Shown: piece after piece, positions 11,032 to 20,743 of the stretch
How the letters are laid out: every line of letters begins with the position of its first letter
How positions within the stretch are numbered: position 1 is the stretch's first letter
Notes under the pieces: model-generated
Told to the model about the DNA's origin: nothing
Database searches by the model: none
The model's input: the letters and a program-made list of their open reading frames with translations, nothing else
DNA from: Acidimicrobiia bacterium
GTDB lineage: Bacteria > Actinomycetota > Acidimicrobiia > Acidimicrobiales > MedAcidi-G1
Reading direction: 5' to 3'
Assembly: GCA_015658775.1 (NCBI GenBank)
Contig: DQOF01000170.1
Coordinates: forward strand, 1 to 34,808
Length of the DNA: 34,808 bases
Position numbers and translations under genes: made by a program

Positions 11032-11537
11032 CGGGGTACCTTCGGCTTCTTGGCCTCGCTGCCCGACTCGTAGTCCTGGAAGTCCGGGACGGTCTCCATC
11101 CACCTGCCGAGCTGCGACTTGTCGTGCAGGAGGTCGGCGATCCTGGGCTCGGAGTACTCGTATTCAGGAGTCCAGAACAGCGCGTCGAAGGGGCAGACGT
11201 CGACGCAGATCCCGCAGTACATGCACAGGGCGTAGTCGATGTCGAACCGGTCCAGGGCGTTCTTCTGGCGGGGCTTGCCGCCGGGCCTCCGGGGCGGCGC
11301 CTTGTACTTGTGGCCCTCTATGTAGATGCACCAGTCGGGGCACTCCCGGGCACAGAGCATGCAGGCTGTGCAGTTCCCCTCGTGCAGGGCTATGACACCC
11401 CGGGCACGCGGCGTGGGCGCCTCCTTGACCCGCGGGTACTGGACCGTGTGGGAGCCCTTGGTGAGGGTCCGGACCATCGTCCTCAACGTGACTCCGAGGC
11501 CCTTCACCATGCCGGGCAACCTTGGGCGGGAGGGCAT
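11028..11537 (-). CDS. nuoI: NADH-quinone oxidoreductase subunit I (2x[4Fe-4S]), 11-subunit operon copy
   Basis: [12 protein letters not shown] and [12 protein letters not shown] motifs. ATG at 11537 (GTG at 11540 also possible). Confidence 0.94.
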   Translation of the reverse strand: MPSRPRLPGMVKGLGVTLRTMVRTLTKGSHTVQYPRVKEAPTPRARGVIALHEGNCTACMLCARECPDWCIYIEGHKYKAPPRRPGGKPRQKNALDRFDIDYALCMYCGICVDVCPFDALFWTPEYEYSEPRIADLLHDKSQLGRWMETVPDFQDYESGSEAKKPKVPR

Positions 11538-12574
11538 CACAGGACCACCTTCAGTACACCGGTGACCACGATGTTGGCCAGCGCGAGCGGAATGAGCACC
11601 TTCCATGCCAGCTGCTGGAGCTGATCCTCGCGAAAGCGCGGATAGGTGAAGCGGAACCAGAAGATCAGGAAGGCGACCAGGATCATCTTGCCCATGAGCA
11701 CGGCCGGGCCGATGACGTTGAACAGGTTGCTGGTCGGGTCCAGGCCCGGCACGTACCAGCCTCCAAGGAACAGCGTGGCTGCTAGCGCGGCGAAGATCCC
11801 GGCTGTAGCGAACTCCCCGATGAAGAAGAGGAGGAACCGGAGGCCGCTGTACTCGGTCAGGTAGCCGGTGACGATCTCCGACTCCGCGACCGGCATGTCG
11901 AACGGCGGCTGGGTCAACTCGGCCTGCACGGCGACGATGAAGATGGCGAATCCCACGAACTGGGTGATGATGAACGGGTTGCCGATGCCGCCCCAGCCGA
12001 ATATCTCGCCGGTGGCCTGTGCCATGACGATGCCCTGCATGTTGAGGGTTCCAGCCTGGATGACGACGCCCATGACGGCGAGGACGAGCGGCAGCTCATA
12101 GGCGACCAACTGCCCTGCGGCCCTCAGCCCGCCGATCAGCGAGTATTTGCTGGCAGACGCCCAGCCGGCCATGAGGACGCCGATGACGGAGATCGACGAC
12201 ACGGCCAGCGCAAGGAAGATCCCGGTGTCGATGTCGATGAACCAGAGGTCGGGCCCGGCCGGTATGACCAGCACCAGCAGGAAGGTTGAGATCAGCACCA
12301 CGAACGGTGCCAGCTTGAACACGATGCGGTCGGCCGCCCTCGGGACGAGGTCCTCCTTCTGGAGGAACTTGCCGACCTCGGCCAGCAACTGCATCGAGCC
12401 GTACGGCCCCGCCTCCATCGGGCCGAGCCTGCTCTGCATGAAGCTCATCATCTTGAACAGGAACAGGTAGACGAGCGTTCCGGCGGGCAGCAGCACGGCG
12501 ACCAGGCCCACGAGGGCCCTGATGACGGTCTGCTGCCAGTAGGCGAGCTCTACGGCGAGAAGTGCGCTGCTCAC
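11537..12574 (-). CDS. nuoH: NADH-quinone oxidoreductase subunit H, 11-subunit operon copy (divergent)
   Basis: [44 protein letters not shown] ... [32 protein letters not shown] start at 12574 in GTGA overlap with nuoD. Confidence 0.94.
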   Translation of the reverse strand: MSSALLAVELAYWQQTVIRALVGLVAVLLPAGTLVYLFLFKMMSFMQSRLGPMEAGPYGSMQLLAEVGKFLQKEDLVPRAADRIVFKLAPFVVLISTFLLVLVIPAGPDLWFIDIDTGIFLALAVSSISVIGVLMAGWASASKYSLIGGLRAAGQLVAYELPLVLAVMGVVIQAGTLNMQGIVMAQATGEIFGWGGIGNPFIITQFVGFAIFIVAVQAELTQPPFDMPVAESEIVTGYLTEYSGLRFLLFFIGEFATAGIFAALAATLFLGGWYVPGLDPTSNLFNVIGPAVLMGKMILVAFLIFWFRFTYPRFREDQLQQLAWKVLIPLALANIVVTGVLKVVL

Positions 12575-13743
12575 CGGTCTATGTCCCCGAGGATGAAGTA
12601 GAGGCTGGCCAGGATCGACACCACGTCCGGGACGTAGACGCCCTTCAGCAGCCACGGCGTGATCGAGATGTTGTTGAACGAGGCCGACCGGATCTTCACC
12701 CTGTACGGCACCAGGTCGCCCTTGGAGATCACGTAGAAGCCCATGATGCCGAGGGGGTTCTCGGTCTCCACGTAGGCCTCGCCGGCCGGCACCTTGATGA
12801 TGCGCGGCACCTTGGCCATTATCGGACCGGACGGCATGCCGTCGAGCAGTTGGTCGACCATGATGCAGGCCTCGCGGACCTCCTGGAGGCGCACCCAGTA
12901 GCGGGAGAAGGAGTCGCCGTCGGGGTGCGTCCAGACCTTCCAGTCCAGCCGGTCGTGGACGAGGCCGACCCCACCGTCGCGACGTAGGTCCCAGTCGACG
13001 CCGCTGGCGCGGATGTTGGCACCCGAGAGCCCGTAGGAGAGCCCCACGTCGGCGGGGATTACGCCGATGCCGCGGGTGCGGGCCTGGAAGATCTCGTTGC
13101 CCGTGACCAGGTCCTCCATCTCGTCGCAGAAGGTGCGGATGCGGTCCAGGACCCCCCTGGTCTCGTCGACCCAGCCCTTGGGGATGTCGTCCTTGAGGCC
13201 GCCGATGCGGTCGAAGTTGGGGTGGAACCGGCCGCCGGTGACCGCCTCGATCTGGTTCAGCACGAACTCGCGGTCCCGGAAGGCGAAGAACACGGGCGTG
13301 ACAGCGCCCAACTGGACTCCCATGTCGCCGAGGAACAGGACGACGTTGGCGATTCGGGACAACTCGAAGAGGACAGTGCGGATCCACTGGGCCCGGGGTG
13401 GCGCCTCGACCTCCATGAGTCGTTCGGCGGCCAGGATGAACGGGACCTCGTTGGCGAAGCTGCCGAGCCAGTCGATGCGGTTCACGAGCGTGGTGATCTG
13501 TGGGTAGGTGCGGACCTCGGCGAGCTTCTCGTAGCCCCGGTGCATGTAGCCCATGACGGGCTCGGCCGCCGTCACACGCTCGCCGTCCAACTTCACGATC
13601 ACCCGCAGGGTGCCGTGCGTGGCCGGGTGTTGCGGGCCCAGGTTCAGGACCATGCCGTCGGACTCGAACTCGACGTTGACCCGCGCATCGCTGGCCTGAC
13701 CCGCTATGTAGGCGAGTTTGCGGGTGTCGGGCACCGTGGTCAC
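12571..13743 (-). CDS. nuoD: NADH-quinone oxidoreductase subunit D, 11-subunit operon copy
   Basis: LNLGPQHPATHGTLRVIVKLDGE ... GYMHRGYEKLAE ... ILGDIDR. GTG start at 13743 adjoining the nuoC stop. Confidence 0.95.
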   Translation of the reverse strand: MTTVPDTRKLAYIAGQASDARVNVEFESDGMVLNLGPQHPATHGTLRVIVKLDGERVTAAEPVMGYMHRGYEKLAEVRTYPQITTLVNRIDWLGSFANEVPFILAAERLMEVEAPPRAQWIRTVLFELSRIANVVLFLGDMGVQLGAVTPVFFAFRDREFVLNQIEAVTGGRFHPNFDRIGGLKDDIPKGWVDETRGVLDRIRTFCDEMEDLVTGNEIFQARTRGIGVIPADVGLSYGLSGANIRASGVDWDLRRDGGVGLVHDRLDWKVWTHPDGDSFSRYWVRLQEVREACIMVDQLLDGMPSGPIMAKVPRIIKVPAGEAYVETENPLGIMGFYVISKGDLVPYRVKIRSASFNNISITPWLLKGVYVPDVVSILASLYFILGDIDR

Positions 13744-14444
13744 TACACGCTCCCCCCGTCGCCCTCGTCGTCGGCGTCGTCGCCCGGCATCAACTCGACG
13801 TCGACTATGCCCGGCCACGGCTTCACCCGGCGGGCGAGCAGGGGGTAGTCCTTGCGCAGCGGATTCCCCTCGAACTGGGTGGGCAGGTACAGGTGGATCA
13901 GGTTCGGGTGCCCCCGGAACGTGATGCCGAACATCTCCCATGCCTCACGTTCGTGCCAGTCGGCTCCGGGGTACGCCGGGATCCAGGAGTCGGCCCGGGG
14001 GTCGTGGGAATCAAGGTCGGCCTTGAGGGTCACCCCGATATGGGCTCTCGGGTCGTGGACCCGGGCCAGCAGCTGGAACCGGGTGCCGCCGCCGGCGACG
14101 CCCCAGGTCATCGGCTCGGGCTCGGCTGCCTCACCGTCGTCGGACAGGTCCACCTGGGCGTCCATGTCGCGACCGAACGGTGAAGGCAACCAGTCGATGG
14201 CCGAGAGGAAGTTGAAATAGGCCATGCCGCAGCGGTCGCGCAACGCCATGCCGGCATCCAGCCACGCCTCGGCGGTGACCCTGACCCACACATCGGTGCC
14301 TGGGGCGACCTCGCTGTCGACGAGGCCGTCGCCGAGCACGTCGGCAAGCGTGGCCACGAGCGACTCGCGTTCCTCGTCCGTGGCTCTCTCAGCGCTCTCG
14401 GCGGGCTCGTCCAGGGTGGTATCAGGTGACGACAATGGGATCAC
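13743..14444 (-). CDS. nuoC: NADH-quinone oxidoreductase subunit C, 11-subunit operon copy
   Basis: [45 protein letters not shown] start at 14444 gives a 23-nt overlap with nuoB; exact start uncertain. Confidence 0.92.
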   Translation of the reverse strand: MIPLSSPDTTLDEPAESAERATDEERESLVATLADVLGDGLVDSEVAPGTDVWVRVTAEAWLDAGMALRDRCGMAYFNFLSAIDWLPSPFGRDMDAQVDLSDDGEAAEPEPMTWGVAGGGTRFQLLARVHDPRAHIGVTLKADLDSHDPRADSWIPAYPGADWHEREAWEMFGITFRGHPNLIHLYLPTQFEGNPLRKDYPLLARRVKPWPGIVDVELMPGDDADDEGDGGSV

Positions 14445-14922
14445 CCGACCACTTCTCGGCCATGTCCTCTGCGGCGATGCGCTCCTGGAGGAGGACGATG
14501 CCCTCCAGCAGTGCCTCGGGCCGGGGTGGGCAGCCGGGGACGTAGACGTCGACCGGGATTATCTGGTCGACGCCCTTGGTCACCGAATAGCTGTCCCAGT
14601 AGGGCCCCCCGCAGTTGGCGCAGGACCCCATGGAGATCACGTACTTGGGTTCCGGCATCTGCTCGTAGAGCCGCCGGACGACGGGCGCCATCTTGTCGGT
14701 GACCGTGCCGGAGATGACCACGAGGTCCGCCTGGCGGGGGCTGGCCGGAAACGGGATGACACCGAGCCGCATGACGTCGTAGCGCGGCGATGCGAAGGCT
14801 GCGCCCATCTCTATGGCACAGCAGGCCAACCCCCACTGGTAGACCCAGAGTGAGTACTTGCGGCTGATGTTCAACAGCGCCGTCAGGGGCCTGGGCAACT
14901 TGCCGTTCTCGACCAGGCCCAT
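14422..14922 (-). CDS. nuoB: NADH-quinone oxidoreductase subunit B, 11-subunit operon copy
   Basis: [25 protein letters not shown] ... [41 protein letters not shown] (cluster N2 ligands). Confidence 0.97.
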   Translation of the reverse strand: MGLVENGKLPRPLTALLNISRKYSLWVYQWGLACCAIEMGAAFASPRYDVMRLGVIPFPASPRQADLVVISGTVTDKMAPVVRRLYEQMPEPKYVISMGSCANCGGPYWDSYSVTKGVDQIIPVDVYVPGCPPRPEALLEGIVLLQERIAAEDMAEKWSGDPIVVT

Positions 14923-14947
14923 CAGCGCCGTCCGCCGGCCGTCCCGG

Positions 14948-15313
14948 TCAGATCCATCTGAGCAGGCCCTTACGCCAGGCGTAGAAGAGCCCGAGTGCCA
15001 GGATGAAGATGAATATGGCCATCTCGACCAGGCCGAAGACGCCGTAGACCTCCAGCCGGGTGGCCCAGGGGAAGATGAACACGGCCTCCACGTCGAAGAG
15101 CACGAACATCAGTGCGAACACGTAGTACCGGATGTTGGACTGGCTCCACATGCCGCCCTGCGGGTCGACGCCGGACTCGTAGCTGATGCCCTTCTGGGCA
15201 GTGGCGCGTGACGGCCGCAGGAGGCTGCCGAGCCCCAGGAACGCCGCCACCAGGAGGACCGCCAGCCCACCGAACACGACCAGCGTGAACCATTGGCGGA
15301 GGTAATCGGACAC
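14948..15313 (-). CDS. nuoA: NADH-quinone oxidoreductase subunit A, 11-subunit operon copy
   Basis: [43 protein letters not shown] start at 15313. Confidence 0.95.
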   Translation of the reverse strand: MSDYLRQWFTLVVFGGLAVLLVAAFLGLGSLLRPSRATAQKGISYESGVDPQGGMWSQSNIRYYVFALMFVLFDVEAVFIFPWATRLEVYGVFGLVEMAIFIFILALGLFYAWRKGLLRWI

Positions 15314-15321
15314 GGGAGGAG

Positions 15322-15351
15322 AACCTACCTATCCACGGTGGCCGGAGCCAA
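15322..15351 (-). promoter_or_regulatory. Candidate promoter for the 11-subunit nuo operon (TTGGCT-18-TAGGTT), 8 nt before the GTG start
   Basis: In the 101-bp nuoN/nuoA gap, minus strand: TTGGCT (15351..15346), 18-nt spacer, TAGGTT (15327..15322; TAnnnT), then CTCCTCCC and GTG (15313). No Shine-Dalgarno-like purine tract directly before the GTG. Confidence 0.4.
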
Positions 15352-15414
15352 CGTCATCGCGGGACCGGGCACGGCGTGGGTTCGACCGCTCGGAATGTGG
15401 GCGGGTCGCACCGG

Positions 15415-16905
15415 TCAGCCTCCGACCAGCACGGGCACCGCGTCCCTGGCCAGGCTGAGCAGGGGGCCGGGCACCAGGCCGACGGCCAACACCCCTGCGG
15501 CTGCGACCAGGGACACGAACACCGGCCCGGCGGGCGCCGCCGGAAGGGCGGCGCGACCATCCCCGTCGGATCCGTCGTCCTCCAGGTAGAGCGCTACGAG
15601 GATCCGAAGGTAGACGAACGCCGCCACTGCCGCGGCCAACATGGCCACGGCCGCCAGGAGATACGACCCGTTGTCGACTGCCGAGGCCAGGACCCCCAAC
15701 TTGACCACGAAGCCCCCTGTGAAGGGAATCCCGGCCTGGCCGAGGAGGAGGACAGTGAAGGCGCCTGCCAGCAGGGGCCTGCGCCGGCCCATGCCACGGT
15801 ATGCGTCGAGGCCGTGGTTGGCGTCGCCCTCACCGCCGATGACGGTGATCACCGCGAAGCTGCCGACGGCCAGCAGCGTGTAGACGGCGAGGTATGCGAA
15901 CACCGACGAGGTGCCCCTGTCCGTGGCGGCCTGCACCCCCACCAGGATGAAGCCGGCGTGGACGATCGAGGAATAGGCGAGCATCCGCTTCACGTCGGTC
16001 TGGACCACGGCCACGATTGCCCCGCCCAGCACCGTGAGCCCCGCCATGACCTGCATGGCCGGCCGCCAGTCGGTGGCGTGGGTGCCGAAGGTGAGCACGA
16101 ACACCCTCACCAGGGCGGCGAAGCCCGCTGCCTTGACCCCGGCGGCCATCCAGGCCACGACAGGGGTGGGCGAGCCCTGGTAGACGTCGGGGGTCCAGGC
16201 GTGGAACGGGACCGCCGCCACCTTGAACCCGAGGCCCACGAGGAGGAGGCCCAGCCCAGCCAATAGCATGGCATCGTCGATGAGGACGTTGGTGGTCAAA
16301 AAGGTGCTGATCCGCACCAGGTTCGTTGACCCGGTTGCGCCGTAGACGAGGGCGATTCCGTAGAGCAGGAACGCCGAGGCGAAGGCCCCGAGCAGGAAGT
16401 ACTTCATCGCGGCCTCCTGCGATTCGATTCGTCGCAGGTGGAGGGCGGCAAGGACGTATACGGCTATGGAGAGGATCTCGAGGCCCAGGAAGAGCACTAT
16501 CAGGTCGTTGGCGGAGGCCATGACCACACCACCTGAAGCCGAGAGCAGCAGGAGCACGTAGAGCTCGACGCCGGGAAGGGCCTCCCGTGCCAGGTAGTCC
16601 CGGGCGGTCAGCGCCGTGGCGATCACCGCCACCGCCAGGACGCCCGTGACGAATATCGACGAGCCGTCGACGCCGACCGCCCCGCCCAGGAACGACTCGG
16701 CACCGTACCGGTCCACCTGCCGCCACATGGGGACGAGGGCGACCAGCACGACTGCGCCGGCCAGGACGGTCCAGGCGGGCGCCAACACGTCGGGGAGTCG
16801 CCTCACGAGCGATGCCACCGTCAGGAGTAGCAGGCCTCCCGCCGAGAAGACGAGCAGCGGAACCAGGGCCCACCAGGCCACGTAGGGGGTTGCGAGCTCC
16901 GCCAT
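15415..16905 (-). CDS. nuoN: NADH-quinone oxidoreductase subunit N, 14-subunit operon copy
   Basis: LIVLFLGLEILSIAVYVLAALHLRRIESQEAAMKYFLLGAFASAFLLYG ... GFKVAAVPFHAWTPDVYQGSPTPVVAWMAAGVKAAGF. Confidence 0.95.
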   Translation of the reverse strand: MAELATPYVAWWALVPLLVFSAGGLLLLTVASLVRRLPDVLAPAWTVLAGAVVLVALVPMWRQVDRYGAESFLGGAVGVDGSSIFVTGVLAVAVIATALTARDYLAREALPGVELYVLLLLSASGGVVMASANDLIVLFLGLEILSIAVYVLAALHLRRIESQEAAMKYFLLGAFASAFLLYGIALVYGATGSTNLVRISTFLTTNVLIDDAMLLAGLGLLLVGLGFKVAAVPFHAWTPDVYQGSPTPVVAWMAAGVKAAGFAALVRVFVLTFGTHATDWRPAMQVMAGLTVLGGAIVAVVQTDVKRMLAYSSIVHAGFILVGVQAATDRGTSSVFAYLAVYTLLAVGSFAVITVIGGEGDANHGLDAYRGMGRRRPLLAGAFTVLLLGQAGIPFTGGFVVKLGVLASAVDNGSYLLAAVAMLAAAVAAFVYLRILVALYLEDDGSDGDGRAALPAAPAGPVFVSLVAAAGVLAVGLVPGPLLSLARDAVPVLVGG

Positions 16906-18506
16906 CAGCCCTCCCCGTGGGAGTCGTGGTCGCCGTCATCGGGATCGATGTCGGCGCCCATGCGGCTGACCGGCTCGATGAAGCCGTCGACGTTGCGCTC
17001 GATGTGTTCGACGAGGGCGTCGACTGCCGGCTCCATCCGCTCGATGACCGGCTTGGGATACACGCCCATGAACACGATGAGCGCCAGGAGCGGTGCCAAC
17101 ACCAGGCCCTCACGAATCCGCAGGTCGGGCATTTCGGCGTTGTCGCCATGGGCCGGCCCGTGGAACACCCGTTGGTAGGCCCACAGCAGGTAGAGGGCGG
17201 CCAGGATCACGCCGGAGGCGGCCACCACGGCCCACCACCGGTGGGCGTTGAAGGCACCCAGCAGGATCAGGAACTCGCCTACGAACCCGTTCAGACCCGG
17301 CAGGCCGATCGACGACAGCATCACCAGTGTGAAGACGGCGGCCATGACCGGAGCCGACTTCTGGAGGCCACCCAACTCGTCGATCTGTCGGGTGTGGCGC
17401 CTCTCGTAGATCATCCCGACCAACAGGAACAGGGCGCCCGTGGACACCCCGTGGTTGACCATCTGCAGGAGGCTGCCCTCGAGGCCCTCGGTGTTGAGTG
17501 AGAACGTGCCGAGGATGATGAACCCGAGGTGGGCCACCGACGAGTAGGCGACGAGTCGCTTCAGGTCGCGCTGCATCGTCGCCACCACCGCGCCGTAGAC
17601 GATTCCGACCACGCCCAGGGTCAGGAACACCGGGGCGAAGAAGTGCGATGCCTCCGGGAACAGGTAGAGGCCGAACCGCAGGAAGCCGTATGTGCCGAGC
17701 TTCAGCAGCACGCCTGCCAGGATCACCGAACCGGCCGTGGGCGCCTCGGTGTGGGCGTCCGGCAGCCAGGTGTGCAACGGGAAGATCGGCACCTTCACGG
17801 CGAACGCCAGCGCGAACGCCAGGAAGATCCAGCGGGCGGCACCGGTGGAGAGGCTCTGAGCCTCGGCTATCGCGACCAGGTCGAAGGTGAGGGCTTCGCC
17901 CGCCGCGTCGGCGTGCATGAAGGCCAGGGCCAGTATGCCGACCAGCATGAGAGCCGAACCGGCCATCGTGTAGAGGAAGAACTTGGTCGCCGCCCGTGCG
18001 CTGTCGCCGTGTCCCCACCGACCGATGAGGAAGTACATAGGCACCAGCACGGCTTCGAAGCAGAGGAAGAACACCAACAGGTCGAGCGAGCAGAACACGC
18101 CCATTACTGCGGCCTCGAGTACCAGCATCCAGGCGTAGTACGACCGCGAATGGTGGTCCGGGTCGACGGCAAGGAGCGAGATCGGGAAAAGCAGGCCCGT
18201 CAGCACGACCAGGAACAGGGAGATCCCGTCGATGCCGAGGAGCCAGGAGATTCCCAGGTCCCGGATCCAGACCTGTTCCGTACCGAACTGGAATCCGGTG
18301 ACACCCGTGTCGAATGCCGTGAAGAGCCATACGGACATGGCGCCGGTGACCACCGAGACCGAGACGGCCACCAACTTCAGCAACTCGGGGCGGCGTCTGG
18401 GCATGACGATCACGAGCAGGGCACCGAGCAGCGGGACCAGAATCAGGGCGGGCAGCACGGGGAACGACACGGCACCGGCGGCGGCGAGGGTCACAGGGAC
18501 CGTCAC
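16905..18506 (-). CDS. nuoM: NADH-quinone oxidoreductase subunit M, 14-subunit operon copy
   Basis: FFLCFEAVLVPMYFLIGRWG, KVPIFPLHTWLPDAHTEAPTAGSVILAGVLLKLGTYGF. GTG start at 18506 in GTGA overlap with the nuoL stop; the ORF-track start at 19277 lies inside nuoL. Confidence 0.95.
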   Translation of the reverse strand: MTVPVTLAAAGAVSFPVLPALILVPLLGALLVIVMPRRRPELLKLVAVSVSVVTGAMSVWLFTAFDTGVTGFQFGTEQVWIRDLGISWLLGIDGISLFLVVLTGLLFPISLLAVDPDHHSRSYYAWMLVLEAAVMGVFCSLDLLVFFLCFEAVLVPMYFLIGRWGHGDSARAATKFFLYTMAGSALMLVGILALAFMHADAAGEALTFDLVAIAEAQSLSTGAARWIFLAFALAFAVKVPIFPLHTWLPDAHTEAPTAGSVILAGVLLKLGTYGFLRFGLYLFPEASHFFAPVFLTLGVVGIVYGAVVATMQRDLKRLVAYSSVAHLGFIILGTFSLNTEGLEGSLLQMVNHGVSTGALFLLVGMIYERRHTRQIDELGGLQKSAPVMAAVFTLVMLSSIGLPGLNGFVGEFLILLGAFNAHRWWAVVAASGVILAALYLLWAYQRVFHGPAHGDNAEMPDLRIREGLVLAPLLALIVFMGVYPKPVIERMEPAVDALVEHIERNVDGFIEPVSRMGADIDPDDGDHDSHGEG

Positions 18507-20431
18507 AGCGTCGACCTCGTGAGGAACCAGATCAGCAGGGCGACCGCCCCCACGCCGATACCGGCCGCGTAGGTGCGGACCATGCCGTTGTGGAACAGGC
18601 GCAGAACGCCGGCCGTCCTCGAGACGATGCCCGCCACCCCCCAGACGGCACCGTCCACGACGCGTTCGTCGAACCTCGTGGTGGCCTCGAAGCCCCGCCT
18701 GCCCGGACCTCCCATGAACCCGGACACGTACCGGTCGAACCTCCAGGCATCTGCCAGGAGGGGCCGTTCGATGGCCCGGTCGCTGATCCGCCGTTGCAGG
18801 TACACGACCAGCGCCAGTGCGATGCCGACGGCTCCGCCGACCACGGCAACCGCCGCCAGGACCCACTGCGTACCGGCACCCAGCCCCAGGTGGACCTCGT
18901 TGCCGAACAACGATGGCTCCAACCAGGCCTCCAGCCTCTTCGTCGAGGAGGAGAACGGCAGTTGCATGAGGCCGCCGCCGATTGCCAGCACGGCGAGCAC
19001 GACCAGCGGCAGGGTCATGGTCAGGGGCGACTCGTGGGGCCGGTGGTCGGCCCGCGCCGCCACGGTGGCAGGGTCCTCTCCGCCGGTCCGTGGTTCCGGG
19101 TACCGGTAGCGGCCGAAGAAGGTGAGTGCCACCTGGCGGGTCATGTAGAAGGCGGTCAGCACCGCCGTCACCAGGCCGACCAGCCACAGCGCAGGGCTTC
19201 GGTCCCAGGCGAACGCCAGGATCTCGTCCTTCGACCAGAACCCGGCGAATGGGGGAACCCCGGCTATCGCCAGCCAACCGATGATGAACGTGGTGGCCGT
19301 GACGGGCATGAACCGCCGCAGTCCGCCGTAGTGGCGGAGGTCCTGGTCACCGTCCATGCCGTGGATCACTGAACCGGCACCCAGGAACAACAGCGCCTTG
19401 AAGAAGGCGTGTGTGATCATGTGGAACACGGCGGCCACGTACGCCCCGGTGCCGACGGCCAGGAACATGTAGCCGAGTTGGCTGATCGTGGAGTAGGCGA
19501 GCACCTTCTTGATGTCGGTCTGGGCCAGGGCCGCGGTGGCCGCGAACAGGGCGGTTCCGACACCCACCCAGGCGATCATGTCCGGAACCCAGCCTGCGGC
19601 ATCGGCTATCAGGGGGTTGACGCGTGTCAGCAGGTAGACGCCCGAGGTCACCATCGTGGCGGCGTGGATCAGCGCGGACACCGGCGTGGGACCGGCCATG
19701 GCATCCGGCAACCACAGGTGCAGGGGGAACTGCGCCGACTTCCCGACGGCGCCGACGAAGAGCATCACGGCAATGAGCGTGGCGGTGGTCTGGGCGACGG
19801 TTCCGGCAGCTGCGGCGTCCAGCACGTCGACGTAGTCGAGCGACCCGAAGGCGAAGAAGGTGGCGAACATGGCGACCATGAACCCCCAGTCACCGATCCG
19901 GTTGGTGATGAAGGCCTTCTTGCCGGCCGAGGCGTTCGCCTCGTCGGTGAACCAGAACGAGATCAGGAGATAGGAGCAGGCGCCGACCCCCTCCCAGCCC
20001 AGGAAGGTGAGGAGGAGGCTGTCGCCCAGTACGAGCATCAACATGGCGAATGCGAACAGGTTCATGTAGGCGAAGAACCGACCGAAGTCGACGTCGCCGT
20101 GCATGTACCCGATCGCGTACATGTGGATGAGGGCACCCACACCCGTGATGAACAGGCACATCGTGAGGGCCAGGGGATCGACCAGGAAGCCGACGTCGAC
20201 CGAGAGGTCGCCGGCGGGCACCCATTCGAAGAGGGTCGTCACCGAACGCCGGTCATCGACGGCGCGGCCGGCCAGGTCCAGGTGGACGCCGACGGTCACG
20301 AGGAAGGAGCCGGTCAGGGCGCCCGTCGCCAGCCACCCGGCGCCGGGCTCACCGATGCGTCGACCGGCGACGGTCAGCACCAGGAAGCCGGCCAGCGGGA
20401 GGCCGGGAACCAACCAGATCAGGTCGAGCAC
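18503..20431 (-). CDS. nuoL: NADH-quinone oxidoreductase subunit L, 14-subunit operon copy
   Basis: FLGWEGVGACSYLLISFWFTDEANASAGKKAFITNRIGDWGF, KSAQFPLHLWLPDAMAGPTPVSALIHAATMVTSGVYLLTR. Confidence 0.96.
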   Translation of the reverse strand: MLDLIWLVPGLPLAGFLVLTVAGRRIGEPGAGWLATGALTGSFLVTVGVHLDLAGRAVDDRRSVTTLFEWVPAGDLSVDVGFLVDPLALTMCLFITGVGALIHMYAIGYMHGDVDFGRFFAYMNLFAFAMLMLVLGDSLLLTFLGWEGVGACSYLLISFWFTDEANASAGKKAFITNRIGDWGFMVAMFATFFAFGSLDYVDVLDAAAAGTVAQTTATLIAVMLFVGAVGKSAQFPLHLWLPDAMAGPTPVSALIHAATMVTSGVYLLTRVNPLIADAAGWVPDMIAWVGVGTALFAATAALAQTDIKKVLAYSTISQLGYMFLAVGTGAYVAAVFHMITHAFFKALLFLGAGSVIHGMDGDQDLRHYGGLRRFMPVTATTFIIGWLAIAGVPPFAGFWSKDEILAFAWDRSPALWLVGLVTAVLTAFYMTRQVALTFFGRYRYPEPRTGGEDPATVAARADHRPHESPLTMTLPLVVLAVLAIGGGLMQLPFSSSTKRLEAWLEPSLFGNEVHLGLGAGTQWVLAAVAVVGGAVGIALALVVYLQRRISDRAIERPLLADAWRFDRYVSGFMGGPGRRGFEATTRFDERVVDGAVWGVAGIVSRTAGVLRLFHNGMVRTYAAGIGVGAVALLIWFLTRSTL

Positions 20432-20434
20432 CCC

Positions 20435-20743
20435 CTACCCCCTCAGCACGGACAGGTCGTCGACCGTGGCACCGGAGCGGCGGCGCATGATCGCCACGAT
20501 CACGGCCAGGCCGACGACGACCTCGGCGGCCGCCACCACCAGCACGAAGAACACGGAGAGCTGCCCGCCCAGGTCGCCCAACTCGGCGCCCAGGCTGACG
20601 AACGTGAGGTTCACCGCGTTCAGCATCAGCTCTATGCACATGAACATGACGAGCGGATTGCGACGTACCAGCAGGCCCACCGCTCCCATCGAGAACAGCA
20701 CGGCACCCAGCGCCAGGTACCACCCGGTTGTCACGACCATCAC
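20435..20743 (-). CDS. nuoK: NADH-quinone oxidoreductase subunit K, 14-subunit operon copy
   Basis: LLVRRNPLVMFMCIELMLNAVNLTFVSL ... AAAEVVVGLAVIVAIMRRR. Confidence 0.96.
   Translation of the reverse strand: MMVVTTGWYLALGAVLFSMGAVGLLVRRNPLVMFMCIELMLNAVNLTFVSLGAELGDLGGQLSVFFVLVVAAAEVVVGLAVIVAIMRRRSGATVDDLSVLRG

Noticed and set aside
11537-13387. 616-aa ORF suggesting a NuoH fusion
   Set aside because: N-terminal part is the out-of-frame nuoD sequence; NuoH starts at the GTG at 12574.
4740-15313. The 11-gene cluster could be an energy-converting hydrogenase or Mrp-type antiporter
   Set aside because: Has nuoA, nuoC, nuoJ and separate L, M, N; NuoD lacks the paired CxxC Ni-ligand motifs of hydrogenase large subunits.
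16905-19277. 790-aa ORF suggesting a NuoM fused to an N-terminal domain
   Set aside because: The first ~257 residues are an alternate frame of nuoL; the real start is the GTG at 18506 overlapping the nuoL stop.
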